Program-made: the position numbers and the translations under genes
Notes under the pieces: model-generated
Told to the model about the DNA's origin: nothing
What the model saw: only the letters and a program-made list of their open reading frames with translations
The model's database searches: none
Shown: positions 50,915 to 59,948 of the stretch, piece after piece
Layout of the letters: the number at the start of each line of letters is the position of its first letter
Position numbering within the stretch: position 1 is the first letter of the stretch
Source: Arthrobacter pigmenti
GTDB lineage: Bacteria; Actinomycetota; Actinomycetes; Actinomycetales; Micrococcaceae
Assembly (NCBI RefSeq): GCF_011927905.1
Contig: NZ_JAATJL010000001.1
Span: forward strand, 1,488,001 to 1,552,000
Direction of reading: 5' to 3'
Length of the DNA stretch: 64,000 nt

Positions 50915-51621
50915 TGCCGCCCGTCCGCTGCGGAGCTGCTCAGGCTGAGTTCCCGGTAGGCGGCTACGGCATCGGAGGGCGCGCCGTCGTACACGATCCG
51001 TCCGGCGTCGACCACCAGTGTCCGATCCGCGTCGAGGGCGAAATCGAGCGAATGGGTGGTGAAAATGACCTGTTGGTCGAGCTGGCGGAAAAGCTGCCGC
51101 ACGCGGTCTTCATTGCGAAGGTCGAGCAGGGTGGTTGGTTCATCGGCGACAAGGACACTCGGGTCACATGCAAGCACCGTGGCGAGCCCAAGGAGTTGCC
51201 GTTCACCGCCGGAGAGGTCATAAACACTCTGGTCGGCAAGATGGCCCAGGTTGAACCTGCCCAACACCTCCTCCGCCGCAGCCCGCCGCTCGGCCGGCTG
51301 ACGATGACGACGGCGAAGGGAGAGTTCGATGTCTTCCCGCCCGGTCGGCATGATCAGCTGGGAGAGGGGATCGGTGAACATGAACCCAACCCGGGCGCGC
51401 ACAGCCGAGCCGCGACGGCCCGTATCCAGCCCGTCAACGCGGACCCGTCCGGCGCTGGGAAGTACCAGCCCATTGATCAGTTTCAACAGAGTGGATTTTC
51501 CGGATCCGTTGGCCCCGATCACGCTGATGCGGCGTTCGGTAAGCGCGAGCTGCAGCGGGTGAAGGATAGTGCGTAACGCCGGCTCGTCGGCCTGAACGGT
51601 GGCGTCGTCAAACTCGATCAT
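50911..51621 (-). CDS. bioM: Biotin ECF transporter ATP-binding protein BioM
   Basis: This 236-aa ABC ATPase has Walker A GANGSGKST, a Q-loop region (FMFTDPLSQLIMPT), the signature LSGGERQL, Walker B VLVADEPTTLLD and the switch His (FTTHSLDF). Asp replaces the usual Gln near the Q-loop (FTDP), as in many ECF ATPases. The frame is open far upstream, but the ATG at 51621 overlaps the bioY stop (ATGA) and starts the family N-terminus. It powers biotin uptake with BioN and BioY. Confidence 0.92.
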   Translation of the reverse strand: MIEFDDATVQADEPALRTILHPLQLALTERRISVIGANGSGKSTLLKLINGLVLPSAGRVRVDGLDTGRRGSAVRARVGFMFTDPLSQLIMPTGREDIELSLRRRHRQPAERRAAAEEVLGRFNLGHLADQSVYDLSGGERQLLGLATVLACDPSVLVADEPTTLLDLRNEDRVRQLFRQLDQQVIFTTHSLDFALDADRTLVVDAGRIVYDGAPSDAVAAYRELSLSSSAADGRQ

Positions 51622-52253
51622 CGCGTACCGGCGGCGCGGCCCTGGAGCCGGGGGAACGCCTTCACAACGCTCAAGCCGATAGCCGCGGCTGCCAGGTTCT
51701 TGAGGATGTCGCCGGGCAGAAAAACGACGTCGGCGGCGACGGCAGCCGGTAGATCGAGTTTCGCGTTCACCATCATTCCGACGATCCCCAGAGGATGGGT
51801 GATCAGCAGGCTGGTGACGGTGCAAGCTACAAAAAGGGCGAGGAACTTCAGGCGTCCGATCCTGCGGAAGATGAGGCGGGCCAGGAAACCTATAGCCATG
51901 GCCGCAAGGGGGAAAGCGATGATGTATCCGGCCGACGGTCCAAACAGGATTCCGATGCCGCCACGAAACTGGCTGAAGATGGGGAGCCCGGCGAGTCCGA
52001 CGGCGACGTAGAGTCCGAGTGCTGCACCCGCGCGCCAGGGCCCCAGGACGATTCCGGTCACCATGATCGCCAGCGTTTGCAGGGTTATGGGCACCCCGAC
52101 CTGACCCACTGGGATAGCGGGTAGGATGGCACTGGTGGCCACGACGGCCGCGAAGACCGCGATCAGCGAGAGATCGGTTGCGTTCCAGGACCTGCGGGCA
52201 GACTTCACAGTCTCGGTGGGGGAGGACCGCGGAATCTGGTTCGTCTGCTGCAT
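51618..52253 (-). CDS. bioY: Biotin transporter substrate-binding protein BioY
   Basis: BioY is the S component that binds biotin in the membrane. The 211-aa protein has about six helices and the BioY blocks VPITLQTLAIMVTGIVLGP, GGIGILFGPSAGYIIAFPLA and the late FLPGDILKNL. There is a polar N-terminal stretch of about 25 residues. It is the first gene of bioY-bioM-bioN on the minus strand, divergent from an ABC-F gene. A TAGATCTA palindrome just upstream (near 52267-52274) and the 17-bp palindrome at 52330 may be operators. Confidence 0.93.
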   Translation of the reverse strand: MQQTNQIPRSSPTETVKSARRSWNATDLSLIAVFAAVVATSAILPAIPVGQVGVPITLQTLAIMVTGIVLGPWRAGAALGLYVAVGLAGLPIFSQFRGGIGILFGPSAGYIIAFPLAAMAIGFLARLIFRRIGRLKFLALFVACTVTSLLITHPLGIVGMMVNAKLDLPAAVAADVVFLPGDILKNLAAAAIGLSVVKAFPRLQGRAAGTR

Positions 52254-52329
52254 CGTGAAGCTTTCTGTTAGATCTATACAACGGTGGGCTGCTACCTTCC
52301 GAGATTAGTGCGGAAAGAAGTGAAGTCCT

Positions 52330-52346
52330 TTGTAGGTTTCCTACAA
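52330..52346. promoter_or_regulatory. 17-bp palindrome in the bioY / ABC-F divergent region
   Basis: TTGTAGG-TTT-CCTACAA is a perfect 7-bp inverted repeat with a 3-nt centre, 77 bp upstream of bioY and 83 bp upstream of the ABC-F GTG. The TTGTA/TACAA ends recall BirA half-sites, but without the long BirA spacer. A TTGACC at 52349-52354 next to it could be a -35 for the ABC-F gene. Confidence 0.6.
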
Positions 52347-52429
52347 CATTGACCTCCGTTAGGGACGTTCGGCATCAGGTGCCGTCCACATCCGAAGAAG
52401 ATGCCAAAGAATGGGAAAGGCCGAGCCAC

Positions 52430-54028
52430 GTGATTTCCGTGTCGAATCTTGAATTGCGCGCGGGCGCGAGGCTGCTTATGGACGAGGTGTCCTTCCGGAT
52501 CGACCGTGGGGACAAAATAGGGCTCGTCGGGCGCAACGGTGCAGGTAAGACGACGCTGACCCGCGTCCTGGCAGGTGAGGGACTCCCTGCGTCCGGCACG
52601 GTCAGCAGCAACGGAGAGATCGGCTACCTCCCCCAGGACCCGCGCACGCCGAACATGGATCAGCTTGCACGCGATCGGATTCTCTCCGCACGCAATCTTG
52701 ACGTCGTCGTCGGGAAGCTGCGCGAGACACAGGAGCTGATGGCGAGCGATGATCCTGCAGTACGCGACAAGGCAATGGGCCGCTATGACCGGCTCGAGGC
52801 CGAGTTCCTCGCCCACGGCGGGTACGCCGCGGAAGCCGAGGCGGCAGCCATCTCCTCGAACCTCGCGCTTCCCGAGCGCATACTGAACCAGCCGCTCAAA
52901 ACCCTGTCCGGGGGCCAGCGGCGGCGTGTGGAGCTGGCCCGCATCCTCTACTCCGGTGCCGAGACGATGCTCCTTGACGAGCCGACCAACCACCTCGACG
53001 CCGACTCCATCACCTGGCTGAGGGACTTCCTGAAGAATCACCAGGGCGGCCTGATCGTCATCAGCCACGATGTAGAGCTCCTCGAGGCGACCGTGAACAA
53101 GGTGTTCCACCTGGACGCCAACCGGACCACCATCGATCTCTACAACATGGGTTGGAAACGGTACATTCAGCAGCGCGAGACCGACGAACGGGCCCGCAAG
53201 CGCGAGCGCGCGAACACCGAGAAGAAGGCCCAGGTTCTCATGGACCAGGCCAACAAGATGCGGGCGAAGGCCACTAAAGCAGTAGCTGCCCAGAACATGG
53301 CCAAGCGCGCTGAGCGCATGCTTTCGGGTCTTGATGCCGTGCGTGCCCAGGACAGGGTAGCTGCACTTCGTTTCCCGGAACCTGCCCCGTGTGGCCGTAC
53401 CCCGATGACGGCTGAGGGCCTGAGCAAGTCCTATGGATCGCTGGAGATCTTCACGGATGTGGACCTTGCGATAGATCGTGGTTCGAAGGTTGTCATCCTT
53501 GGACTGAACGGCGCGGGCAAAACCACGCTACTGAGGATGCTGGCGGGAGTCGACTCACCCGACACCGGGCGGATCGTTCCCGGTCACGGCCTCAAAGTCG
53601 GTTACTACGCCCAGGAACACGAAACACTGGACACGGAGCGCACAGTCCTGGAAAACATGCGCTCGGCAGCTCCGGACATGCGCGATGCCGAGGTCCGTGG
53701 CGTCCTCGGGTCCTTCCTGTTCTCGGGGGATGACGTCGACAAGCCTGCCGGGGTCCTCTCCGGCGGCGAGAAGACGAGGCTTGCCCTGGCGACGATCGTT
53801 GCTTCGTCGGCCAACGTCCTGCTGCTCGATGAGCCCACGAACAACCTGGACCCTGCCAGCCGCGAGGAGATCCTGGGCGCGCTCCGGAACTACTCCGGCG
53901 CCGTCGTACTGGTCAGCCATGACGAAGGCGCTGTCGACGCGCTCAACCCCGAGCGTGTGGTCCTGCTGCCCGATGGCGTCGAGGATCTCTGGAACGACGA
54001 TTACCTGGAACTGGTAACGCTGGCCTGA
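52430..54028 (+). CDS. ABC-F family ATP-binding protein
   Basis: This 532-aa protein has two ABC domains and no membrane segments: Walker A GRNGAGKTT near residue 35 and GLNGAGKTT in the second half, signatures LSGGQRRR and LSGGEKTR, and two Walker B sites (MLLDEPTNHLD; LLLDEPTNNLD). A charged coiled linker (QRETDERARKRERANTEKK) lies between them. ABC-F proteins act on the ribosome, as translation factors or by conferring antibiotic protection. This one resembles the common housekeeping actinobacterial type, not a clear resistance protein. The frame is open back to a TTG at 52349. The GTG at 52430 begins the conserved ISVSNLELRAGARLL. Confidence 0.93.
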   Translation: MISVSNLELRAGARLLMDEVSFRIDRGDKIGLVGRNGAGKTTLTRVLAGEGLPASGTVSSNGEIGYLPQDPRTPNMDQLARDRILSARNLDVVVGKLRETQELMASDDPAVRDKAMGRYDRLEAEFLAHGGYAAEAEAAAISSNLALPERILNQPLKTLSGGQRRRVELARILYSGAETMLLDEPTNHLDADSITWLRDFLKNHQGGLIVISHDVELLEATVNKVFHLDANRTTIDLYNMGWKRYIQQRETDERARKRERANTEKKAQVLMDQANKMRAKATKAVAAQNMAKRAERMLSGLDAVRAQDRVAALRFPEPAPCGRTPMTAEGLSKSYGSLEIFTDVDLAIDRGSKVVILGLNGAGKTTLLRMLAGVDSPDTGRIVPGHGLKVGYYAQEHETLDTERTVLENMRSAAPDMRDAEVRGVLGSFLFSGDDVDKPAGVLSGGEKTRLALATIVASSANVLLLDEPTNNLDPASREEILGALRNYSGAVVLVSHDEGAVDALNPERVVLLPDGVEDLWNDDYLELVTLA

Positions 54029-54038
54029 CCCCTTCGCC

Positions 54039-54884
54039 CTAGAGACCCTGGGCGTCGAGGATGGCGTCTTCTTCCTGCTCGGCTGTTGGGCGACGGCGCA
54101 CGCGTTCTGGGCGAGCATCGTGGATGCTCTGCCCCTCCTCCAGATGGTCAATGCGGTACTGCTGGCGCGCGGCATACCCGAGTCCCACGAAGAGCAGCAC
54201 TCCGAAGGCAAACCACTGCATCGAGTAGGACAGGTGCGGGCCCAGATCGATCGTAGGTTTTGCGGGAGCGACCGGCGCTGTTGCCGGCGCGGGTGTTTCA
54301 CTTGCCAGCAGGCCGTAGGCAGCACTCTGGAGGGGATAGCCGACCTGCTCCTGATAGGCCGGAAGGTTGATCGACGCGAGCTGCCCGGATGGCGCGGAAC
54401 GGTCCAGAGCCGGTTCTCCCGGCCGGATGCGCGCGGTGACCGTAACCTCGCCCTCGGGAGCCGGCGGAACGGTGTCCGGGCGTCCCGCCTCTTCATTGCC
54501 GATGGGAAGCCACCCGCGATTGATGACGACGGCGGTCCCGTCGCCCAGCATCAGCGGAACCAGGACCTCATATCCCGGCCGACCGTTGAGGGGGCGATTG
54601 CGGACGATGCGCTGGTTGGCGGAGTCGTAGACCCCGGTCAGCGTGACAGGCGTCCACTCCCTGGCCTCCTCGAAGGAGTTGAACAACCCGGGCGTGTAGG
54701 GAATGGGCGGCTGGTCGTAATTCGCCTGCACGGTGTTCACCGTCGCAGCAGCCTGATCGCGGCGGTCCAGCTGCCATAAGCCAAGGGCAGAGCAGGCGGC
54801 TGCCAGGACGAGAACCAGCGCCAACCAGCCGAACCAGCGCGGCGTCGCGAGATATTTGAGGAGTACCACGTTACTTCCGGACAC
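54039..54884 (-). CDS. SURF1 family cytochrome oxidase assembly protein
   Basis: This 281-aa membrane protein has an N-terminal helix (about residues 17-38) and a second helix near residues 215-235, with a periplasmic domain between them, the SURF1 layout. The family blocks SALGLWQLDRRDQ, NRGWLP and GPHLSYSMQWFAFG are present. SURF1 helps insert heme A into cytochrome c oxidase, which fits ctaA and ctaB in this window. The C-terminal tail is charged. Its start overlaps the small Cys protein gene by 14 bp. Confidence 0.92.
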   Translation of the reverse strand: MSGSNVVLLKYLATPRWFGWLALVLVLAAACSALGLWQLDRRDQAAATVNTVQANYDQPPIPYTPGLFNSFEEAREWTPVTLTGVYDSANQRIVRNRPLNGRPGYEVLVPLMLGDGTAVVINRGWLPIGNEEAGRPDTVPPAPEGEVTVTARIRPGEPALDRSAPSGQLASINLPAYQEQVGYPLQSAAYGLLASETPAPATAPVAPAKPTIDLGPHLSYSMQWFAFGVLLFVGLGYAARQQYRIDHLEEGQSIHDARPERVRRRPTAEQEEDAILDAQGL

Positions 54885-55116
54885 CTTCCAGCGGCACGGT
54901 CTGCTTCCAGAGGCCGCGTGTAGTGAGGTAGTCCTCCAACCAGCCGCGGTGTTCCGCGCACGCGAGCCACACCTTTCGGCGGTCAGGCGTATGAATTCGG
55001 GGATTGTTCCACAGCAGTTGCCAGGAGGCGTTTTGCCGGCAGGCCTTTCGCGAACACATGGGTTGTTCCGGGCCCGGAGCAGGTGCCGTACCAGAGAGCT
55101 GGTCGAAGATACTCAC
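54871..55116 (-). CDS. Small conserved cysteine-containing protein
   Basis: This 81-aa protein is found next to SURF1 genes in actinobacteria, where it has no agreed function. It contains CSRKAC, then ASWQLLWNNPRIHTPDRR and LACAEHRGWLEDYL. The Cys/His spacing suggests a zinc-binding knuckle. It overlaps DUF3099 by 4 bp upstream and SURF1 by 14 bp downstream, so all three are one translational unit. A link to oxidase assembly is only suggested by position. Confidence 0.85.
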   Translation of the reverse strand: MSIFDQLSGTAPAPGPEQPMCSRKACRQNASWQLLWNNPRIHTPDRRKVWLACAEHRGWLEDYLTTRGLWKQTVPLEGVRK

Positions 55117-55556
55117 GATTGCTCCTTTCCGTCCTGTCCGGTATGCGTTCCGGGTTGCGTCTGCTGCATGTCTGGTTCCTGCGTCTCCTGCTCCTGGACT
55201 ACCTCGCCCTGCAGCGTGACCGGGCCATCCTCCCGGGTCCCGGCGACGGGCGCTTCCAGTTCGGGAGCGGGTGCCCGGTCCAACAGAGCTTCGCTGTGCG
55301 CGAGGTTACTGGTGTCACTACCTCCGTTGGCGATGATCACCGCGAAATACGGCAGAAAAACTGCCCCGGCGATCATGACCCACTGCAGCCAGCCCTCAAC
55401 CACGAACACCAGGATGAGGCAGACCATGCGGATCCCCATCGACAGTGAGTACTTGATCATCCGCTGGCGCATCTCATCGCTGTGCGCCTCACGGGCATCA
55501 CTGATGTTATGGATTTCCGGGCGGCGTTTCGACTGATGGTTCAGCTTGATCATCAC
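55113..55556 (-). CDS. DUF3099 domain-containing membrane protein
   Basis: This 147-aa protein has two close hydrophobic helices (about residues 38-58 and 60-77) after a short basic N-terminus that includes HNISDAREAHSDEMRQRM, the DUF3099 signature. The C-terminal half is acidic and low-complexity. The function is unknown. It is the first gene of the DUF3099/small Cys protein/SURF1 group and is divergent from fabG. Confidence 0.88.
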   Translation of the reverse strand: MMIKLNHQSKRRPEIHNISDAREAHSDEMRQRMIKYSLSMGIRMVCLILVFVVEGWLQWVMIAGAVFLPYFAVIIANGGSDTSNLAHSEALLDRAPAPELEAPVAGTREDGPVTLQGEVVQEQETQEPDMQQTQPGTHTGQDGKEQS

Positions 55557-55633
55557 TCTCCAAGGGACTCTTCCATTGTCTCACTCAGCCTCCCGTTGTT
55601 AAAGTTCACGGGCTGCCACGGCAAGACCGATAG

Positions 55634-56419
<786 letters not shown>

Positions 56420-56488
56420 CCGGCCCCGCAACCTATCACCGGTCCTGACCCGGTATTGAGCTAGAACAATCTGAGGAGAAAACTTTCT

Positions 56489-57232
56489 ATGGGTGCACTG
56501 GATGGCACAAAGGCAATCGTCACGGGCTCATCGCGCGGAATCGGAGCGGAGGTGGCGCGTCTACTGGCGGAGGACGGCGCCGCCGTCGTCGTCAATTACC
56601 GCCAGAAGGCGCCGCGCGCCAATAGGGTGGTCGCCGGGATCGAGGCTGCCGGTGGGCAAGCGCTCGCCGTGGGCGCTGATCTGACAGCCCCGGAGGGCAC
56701 CAAGGCGCTCGTGGACGCGGCCGTTGAGAACTTCGGGGGCCTGAACCTGCTCGTGCTCAACGCGTCCGGCGGGATGGAAGCCGGATTGGGTGACGATTAC
56801 GCGCTGAAGCTCAATCGGGACGCCCAGGTCGGCATGCTGAACGCCGCCATCGAGGTAATGCCTGCCGGCTCACGCGTGGTCTTCATCACGAGCCACCAGG
56901 CGCACTTCATTAACTCCGTGGAAACCATGGATGCCTACGAGCCGGTCGCGCGAAGCAAGCGTGCGGGTGAAGACGCGCTGAGAGAATTGATCCCGGCCCT
57001 GACCGAGCGCGGTATCAGCTTCGTTGTCGTCTCGGGTGACATGATCGAGGGAACCGTGACCGCAACCCTCCTGGATCGTGCTGCTCCGGGCGCCATCGAG
57101 GCACGGAGGCAGGAAGCCGGCCGGCTGTATTCCGTCGAGGAGTTCGCTGCCGAGATCTTCAAGATGGTCAGCGCGGACGTACCGACGGGCCACACCGAGT
57201 ACGTCGGCGGGGCAGAACACTTCACCCGCTGA
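56489..57232 (+). CDS. SDR family protein with displaced catalytic tyrosine
   Basis: This 247-aa short-chain dehydrogenase fold has the cofactor loop TGSSRGIG (residues 12-19) and a LNASGG segment in the place of NNAG. The normal YxxxK pair is not present: Ser135 (ITSHQ) is followed by Tyr150 and Lys157 in YEPVARSK, six residues apart. Either the Tyr has moved or the active site works differently. It lies just after fabG on the same strand, perhaps in one transcript; a Shine-Dalgarno (GGAGAAAAC) precedes its ATG. The substrate is unknown. It converges with serB. Confidence 0.87.
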   Translation: MGALDGTKAIVTGSSRGIGAEVARLLAEDGAAVVVNYRQKAPRANRVVAGIEAAGGQALAVGADLTAPEGTKALVDAAVENFGGLNLLVLNASGGMEAGLGDDYALKLNRDAQVGMLNAAIEVMPAGSRVVFITSHQAHFINSVETMDAYEPVARSKRAGEDALRELIPALTERGISFVVVSGDMIEGTVTATLLDRAAPGAIEARRQEAGRLYSVEEFAAEIFKMVSADVPTGHTEYVGGAEHFTR

Positions 57233-57245
57233 CGGGTTCATCTGG

Positions 57246-57270
57246 TTGGGCCGATCGCGGTTGCGCCCAA
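57246..57270. terminator. Possible bidirectional stem-loop between the SDR and serB genes
   Basis: TTGGGC (57246-57251) and GCCCAA (57265-57270) form a 6-bp stem with a 13-nt loop in the 83-bp convergent gap. A CCTGAATGCT direct repeat (57275 and 57291) lies next to it. It is weak as a terminator. Confidence 0.35.
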
Positions 57271-57315
57271 ACTACCTGAATGCTCGAGATCCTGAATGCT
57301 GTCACTGACTGAACG

Positions 57316-58197
57316 CTAAAGCGTGACGAAGTGCCGCACAACGTCCAGGTACTGAAAGTCGACGGCGACATCCGCGGCCGAACGCACGGCGGGCTTGGCA
57401 TTGAACGCAACACCGAGGCCGGCCGCGGCCAGCATGTCGAGGTCATTCGCTCCATCTCCGACGGCGATCGTCCGGTCCAGGGGAATCCCGGCGGCTTCCG
57501 CCCAGGCCCGCAGGCACCTCGCCTTCTCAGCCCGGTCCACCACTGGGCCGATCACCGTTCCCGTCAGAGTGCCGGCATCGACACCGAGAAGGTTTGCCTT
57601 GGAATGCGTCAACTGCAGCCGCGCCGCCAGTGGTTCGAGGATCTGGCTGAATCCGCCCGACACCACCGCAACGACGTGACCGGACTCCAGGAACGCCTCA
57701 ACAAGGTGCTCCGCTCCGTCGCTGAGCTCGATTCGCGTCCCCACATCGCTGATCACCTCTTCCTCAAGTCCCGCCAGCACGGCGACTCGCGCATGCAGGC
57801 TCTGCGCGAAGTCCAGCTCGCCGCGCATCGCTGATTCCGTGACGGCAGCGACTTCCGCTTCCCGACCGGCATGGGCAGCCAGCAACTCAATGACTTCCTG
57901 CTTGATCAACGTTGAGTCGACATCCATGATGAGCAGCTTGGTTTCCTTTCCCAGAAGGGAAGGAGGGACAACGGCGATCCCCGTATGCTCGCTGACGAGC
58001 GGAGCGACCGCCCGGCGAAGCTCCTCTAAGGCGCCGTCAAAGCTGACGGTGAGGTTTGCGACAGAGTAGCGGTCGTCGTCGTGCGTTTCCTCACGGACGA
58101 CGACGGCGCCAGCCTCCCCAAGTGCGCGGCGAACTTCCTTACGGCGGGTATCCTCCGACCGGGCGCCGAAACTGACCACCCTGAATGTCTCAGTCAC
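57316..58197 (-). CDS. serB: Phosphoserine phosphatase SerB
   Basis: It removes phosphate from phosphoserine, the last step of serine synthesis. The 293-aa protein has an N-terminal ACT-like regulatory part of about 85 residues and a HAD domain with the nucleophile DVDSTL, motif II VSGGFSQI, and motif IV VGDGANDLDML. The frame is open to GTG 58224; GTG 58197 has GAGGAAAGG upstream and is my choice. It is divergent from the ABC ATPase gene. Confidence 0.94.
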   Translation of the reverse strand: MTETFRVVSFGARSEDTRRKEVRRALGEAGAVVVREETHDDDRYSVANLTVSFDGALEELRRAVAPLVSEHTGIAVVPPSLLGKETKLLIMDVDSTLIKQEVIELLAAHAGREAEVAAVTESAMRGELDFAQSLHARVAVLAGLEEEVISDVGTRIELSDGAEHLVEAFLESGHVVAVVSGGFSQILEPLAARLQLTHSKANLLGVDAGTLTGTVIGPVVDRAEKARCLRAWAEAAGIPLDRTIAVGDGANDLDMLAAAGLGVAFNAKPAVRSAADVAVDFQYLDVVRHFVTL

Positions 58198-58364
58198 GTG
58201 CCGTTGAGCCTTTCCTCGATCCACCAGTCACCTGCCCATTATGGGTGTCCGATCCACGCCGCGGGAAACGCGTGACAGGGCCCGCAACATCGTCCGCTGC
58301 CGCACGCTTCCGCCTGATGTTCTGGTTAACGTCGAAGGCAGCTCTTGGCCTAATGTCTAGTGTC

Positions 58365-59153
58365 ATGAGTGATGTTCTGGAACTCTCCGGGGTGAGCATC
58401 GTCCGCGGTGGAAAAACACTGCTGGACGGCGTTGACTGGCAAGTCGCCGAGGGCGAGCGCTGGGTGGTCATGGGCCCCAACGGTGCGGGCAAAACTACTC
58501 TCCTGCAGATCGCCGGGGCGCGCATCCATCCCACCCAGGGGGTAGCGGGCATCCTCGACGAAGTCATGGGCGCTGTGGATGTTTTCGAGCTGCGTCCCCG
58601 GATCGGCCTGGCGTCGGCGTCGCTGGCGTCCCAGATTCCTGAGCATGAGACGGTTCTCAACGTAGTGGTGACGGCGTCCTATGGCGTAACCGGGCGCTGG
58701 CGCGAGCAGTACGAAAGGCTTGATGAGCGCCGGGCCTTCCGGCTCCTCGACGCCTGGGGCGTAGCCACCTTCATGAACAGGCCCTTCGCGTCGCTGAGTG
58801 AGGGCGAGCGAAAGCGCGTGCAGATCGCGCGTGCACTCATGGCGGATCCGGAACTGCTCCTCCTCGATGAACCGGCAGCGGGCCTCGACCTGGCCGGCAG
58901 GGAAGACCTCATCGCGCGGTTGAGCGAACTTGCAGCGGATGAGGAATCGCCGGCGATCGTCCTGGTGACCCACCACCTTGAGGAAGTCCCGCCTGGCTTC
59001 ACGCACGCCATGCTCCTGAAGGACGGGGCAGTGGTGGCTGCAGGACCGATCGGGGAAGTACTCGTTGAAGAACACCTGAGCGCCGCTTTCGATACACCGC
59101 TTGAGGTAACGCTGCGTGATGGCCGCTACAGCGCCGTCGCACGTGCCCAGTAG
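58365..59153 (+). CDS. ABC transporter ATP-binding protein without an adjacent permease
   Basis: This 262-aa ABC ATPase has Walker A GPNGAGKTT, a signature of LSEGERKR where most have LSGGQ, Walker B LLLLDEPAAGLD and the switch His in VTHHLEE. It resembles the ModF/YlmA-like stand-alone ATPases. There is no membrane partner nearby except a TauE/SafE exporter, which is not ABC-dependent. The ATG at 58365 is chosen from several upstream possibilities because the fold starts right after it. Confidence 0.88.
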   Translation: MSDVLELSGVSIVRGGKTLLDGVDWQVAEGERWVVMGPNGAGKTTLLQIAGARIHPTQGVAGILDEVMGAVDVFELRPRIGLASASLASQIPEHETVLNVVVTASYGVTGRWREQYERLDERRAFRLLDAWGVATFMNRPFASLSEGERKRVQIARALMADPELLLLDEPAAGLDLAGREDLIARLSELAADEESPAIVLVTHHLEEVPPGFTHAMLLKDGAVVAAGPIGEVLVEEHLSAAFDTPLEVTLRDGRYSAVARAQ

Positions 59154-59170
59154 CCGCCGGCTGTAACACT

Positions 59171-59947
59171 GTGGACTTGCTGCGCGATGCGCTCATCCTG
59201 CTGGGTGGGCTATGGGCTGGAACGATCAACACCATTGTCGGCTCCGGAACCCTTGTCACTTTCCCCATCCTGCTGGCACTCGGCTATGCACCCGTGACCG
59301 CCACCATCAGCAATGCAATGGGGTTGGTGGCAGGCGGTGTATCGGGTGCCTGGGGGTACCGGAAGGAACTTAAAGGCAACGGGCGGACACTCGCCAGACT
59401 CTTGCCTGCTTCAATTCTTGGCGGCATGGCCGGAGCGGCGTTGCTGCTGAATCTGCCCGAAAGCGTCTTCGGGATCGTGGCGCCCTTCCTCATCGTGGTC
59501 GCCCTCGGGTTCGTCATCTTTCAGCCGAAGCTCCAGCGCTGGGTACGTCGCAGAGCGGAGGAGAAACCCACAACAAGGTCCCATCCCATAGCGCTGACCG
59601 TCCTTGTATTCCTTGCTGGAGTGTACGGCGGGTACTTCGTTGCGGCCCAGGGGATTCTGTTGGTCGGAATCCTCGGTGTCTTCCTTCACGGTTCCATGCA
59701 GGCCGCCAACGCCATGAAGAATGTGTTGGCGCTTGCGGTGAACCTGATCGCGGCGGTCTCCTACATGATTTTCGCCTTCGACAGGATCGACTGGTGGGTT
59801 GTCCTGCTGATCGCACTGGGCTCCCTCGCCGGCGGGTTCATCGGGTCGTCGGTGGGCAGGCGCCTCTCCCCGGTTGTTCTCCGGACCGTGATCGTGATTC
59901 TTGGACTGGTGGCCTTGTACACGATGATTGCCCGACTGGTGGGCTGA
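59171..59947 (+). CDS. Sulfite exporter TauE/SafE family membrane protein
   Basis: This 258-aa polytopic protein has about eight hydrophobic segments and the family repeat marks (GGLWAGTINTIVGSG; AQGILLVGILG). The family exports sulfite, sulfoacetate or other anions; the substrate here is unknown. The GTG start is 17 bp after the ABC ATPase gene, and it ends one base before the methyltransferase start, so the three may be one operon. Confidence 0.9.
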   Translation: MDLLRDALILLGGLWAGTINTIVGSGTLVTFPILLALGYAPVTATISNAMGLVAGGVSGAWGYRKELKGNGRTLARLLPASILGGMAGAALLLNLPESVFGIVAPFLIVVALGFVIFQPKLQRWVRRRAEEKPTTRSHPIALTVLVFLAGVYGGYFVAAQGILLVGILGVFLHGSMQAANAMKNVLALAVNLIAAVSYMIFAFDRIDWWVVLLIALGSLAGGFIGSSVGRRLSPVVLRTVIVILGLVALYTMIARLVG

Positions 59948-59948
59948 A

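Noticed and set aside
52349-52429. TTG start for the ABC-F gene, adding 27 residues.
   Set aside because: The added residues are not family-like, and the GTG at 52430 begins the conserved sequence.
52430-54028. Reading the ABC-F gene as an antibiotic resistance determinant.
   Set aside because: It has no resistance-specific feature that I can recognise and no resistance neighbours. The linker looks like the housekeeping kind.
57275-57300. Two copies of CCTGAATGCT, 16 bp apart, as a regulatory site.
   Set aside because: They lie in a convergent 3' gap where no promoter is expected; a chance duplication is likely.
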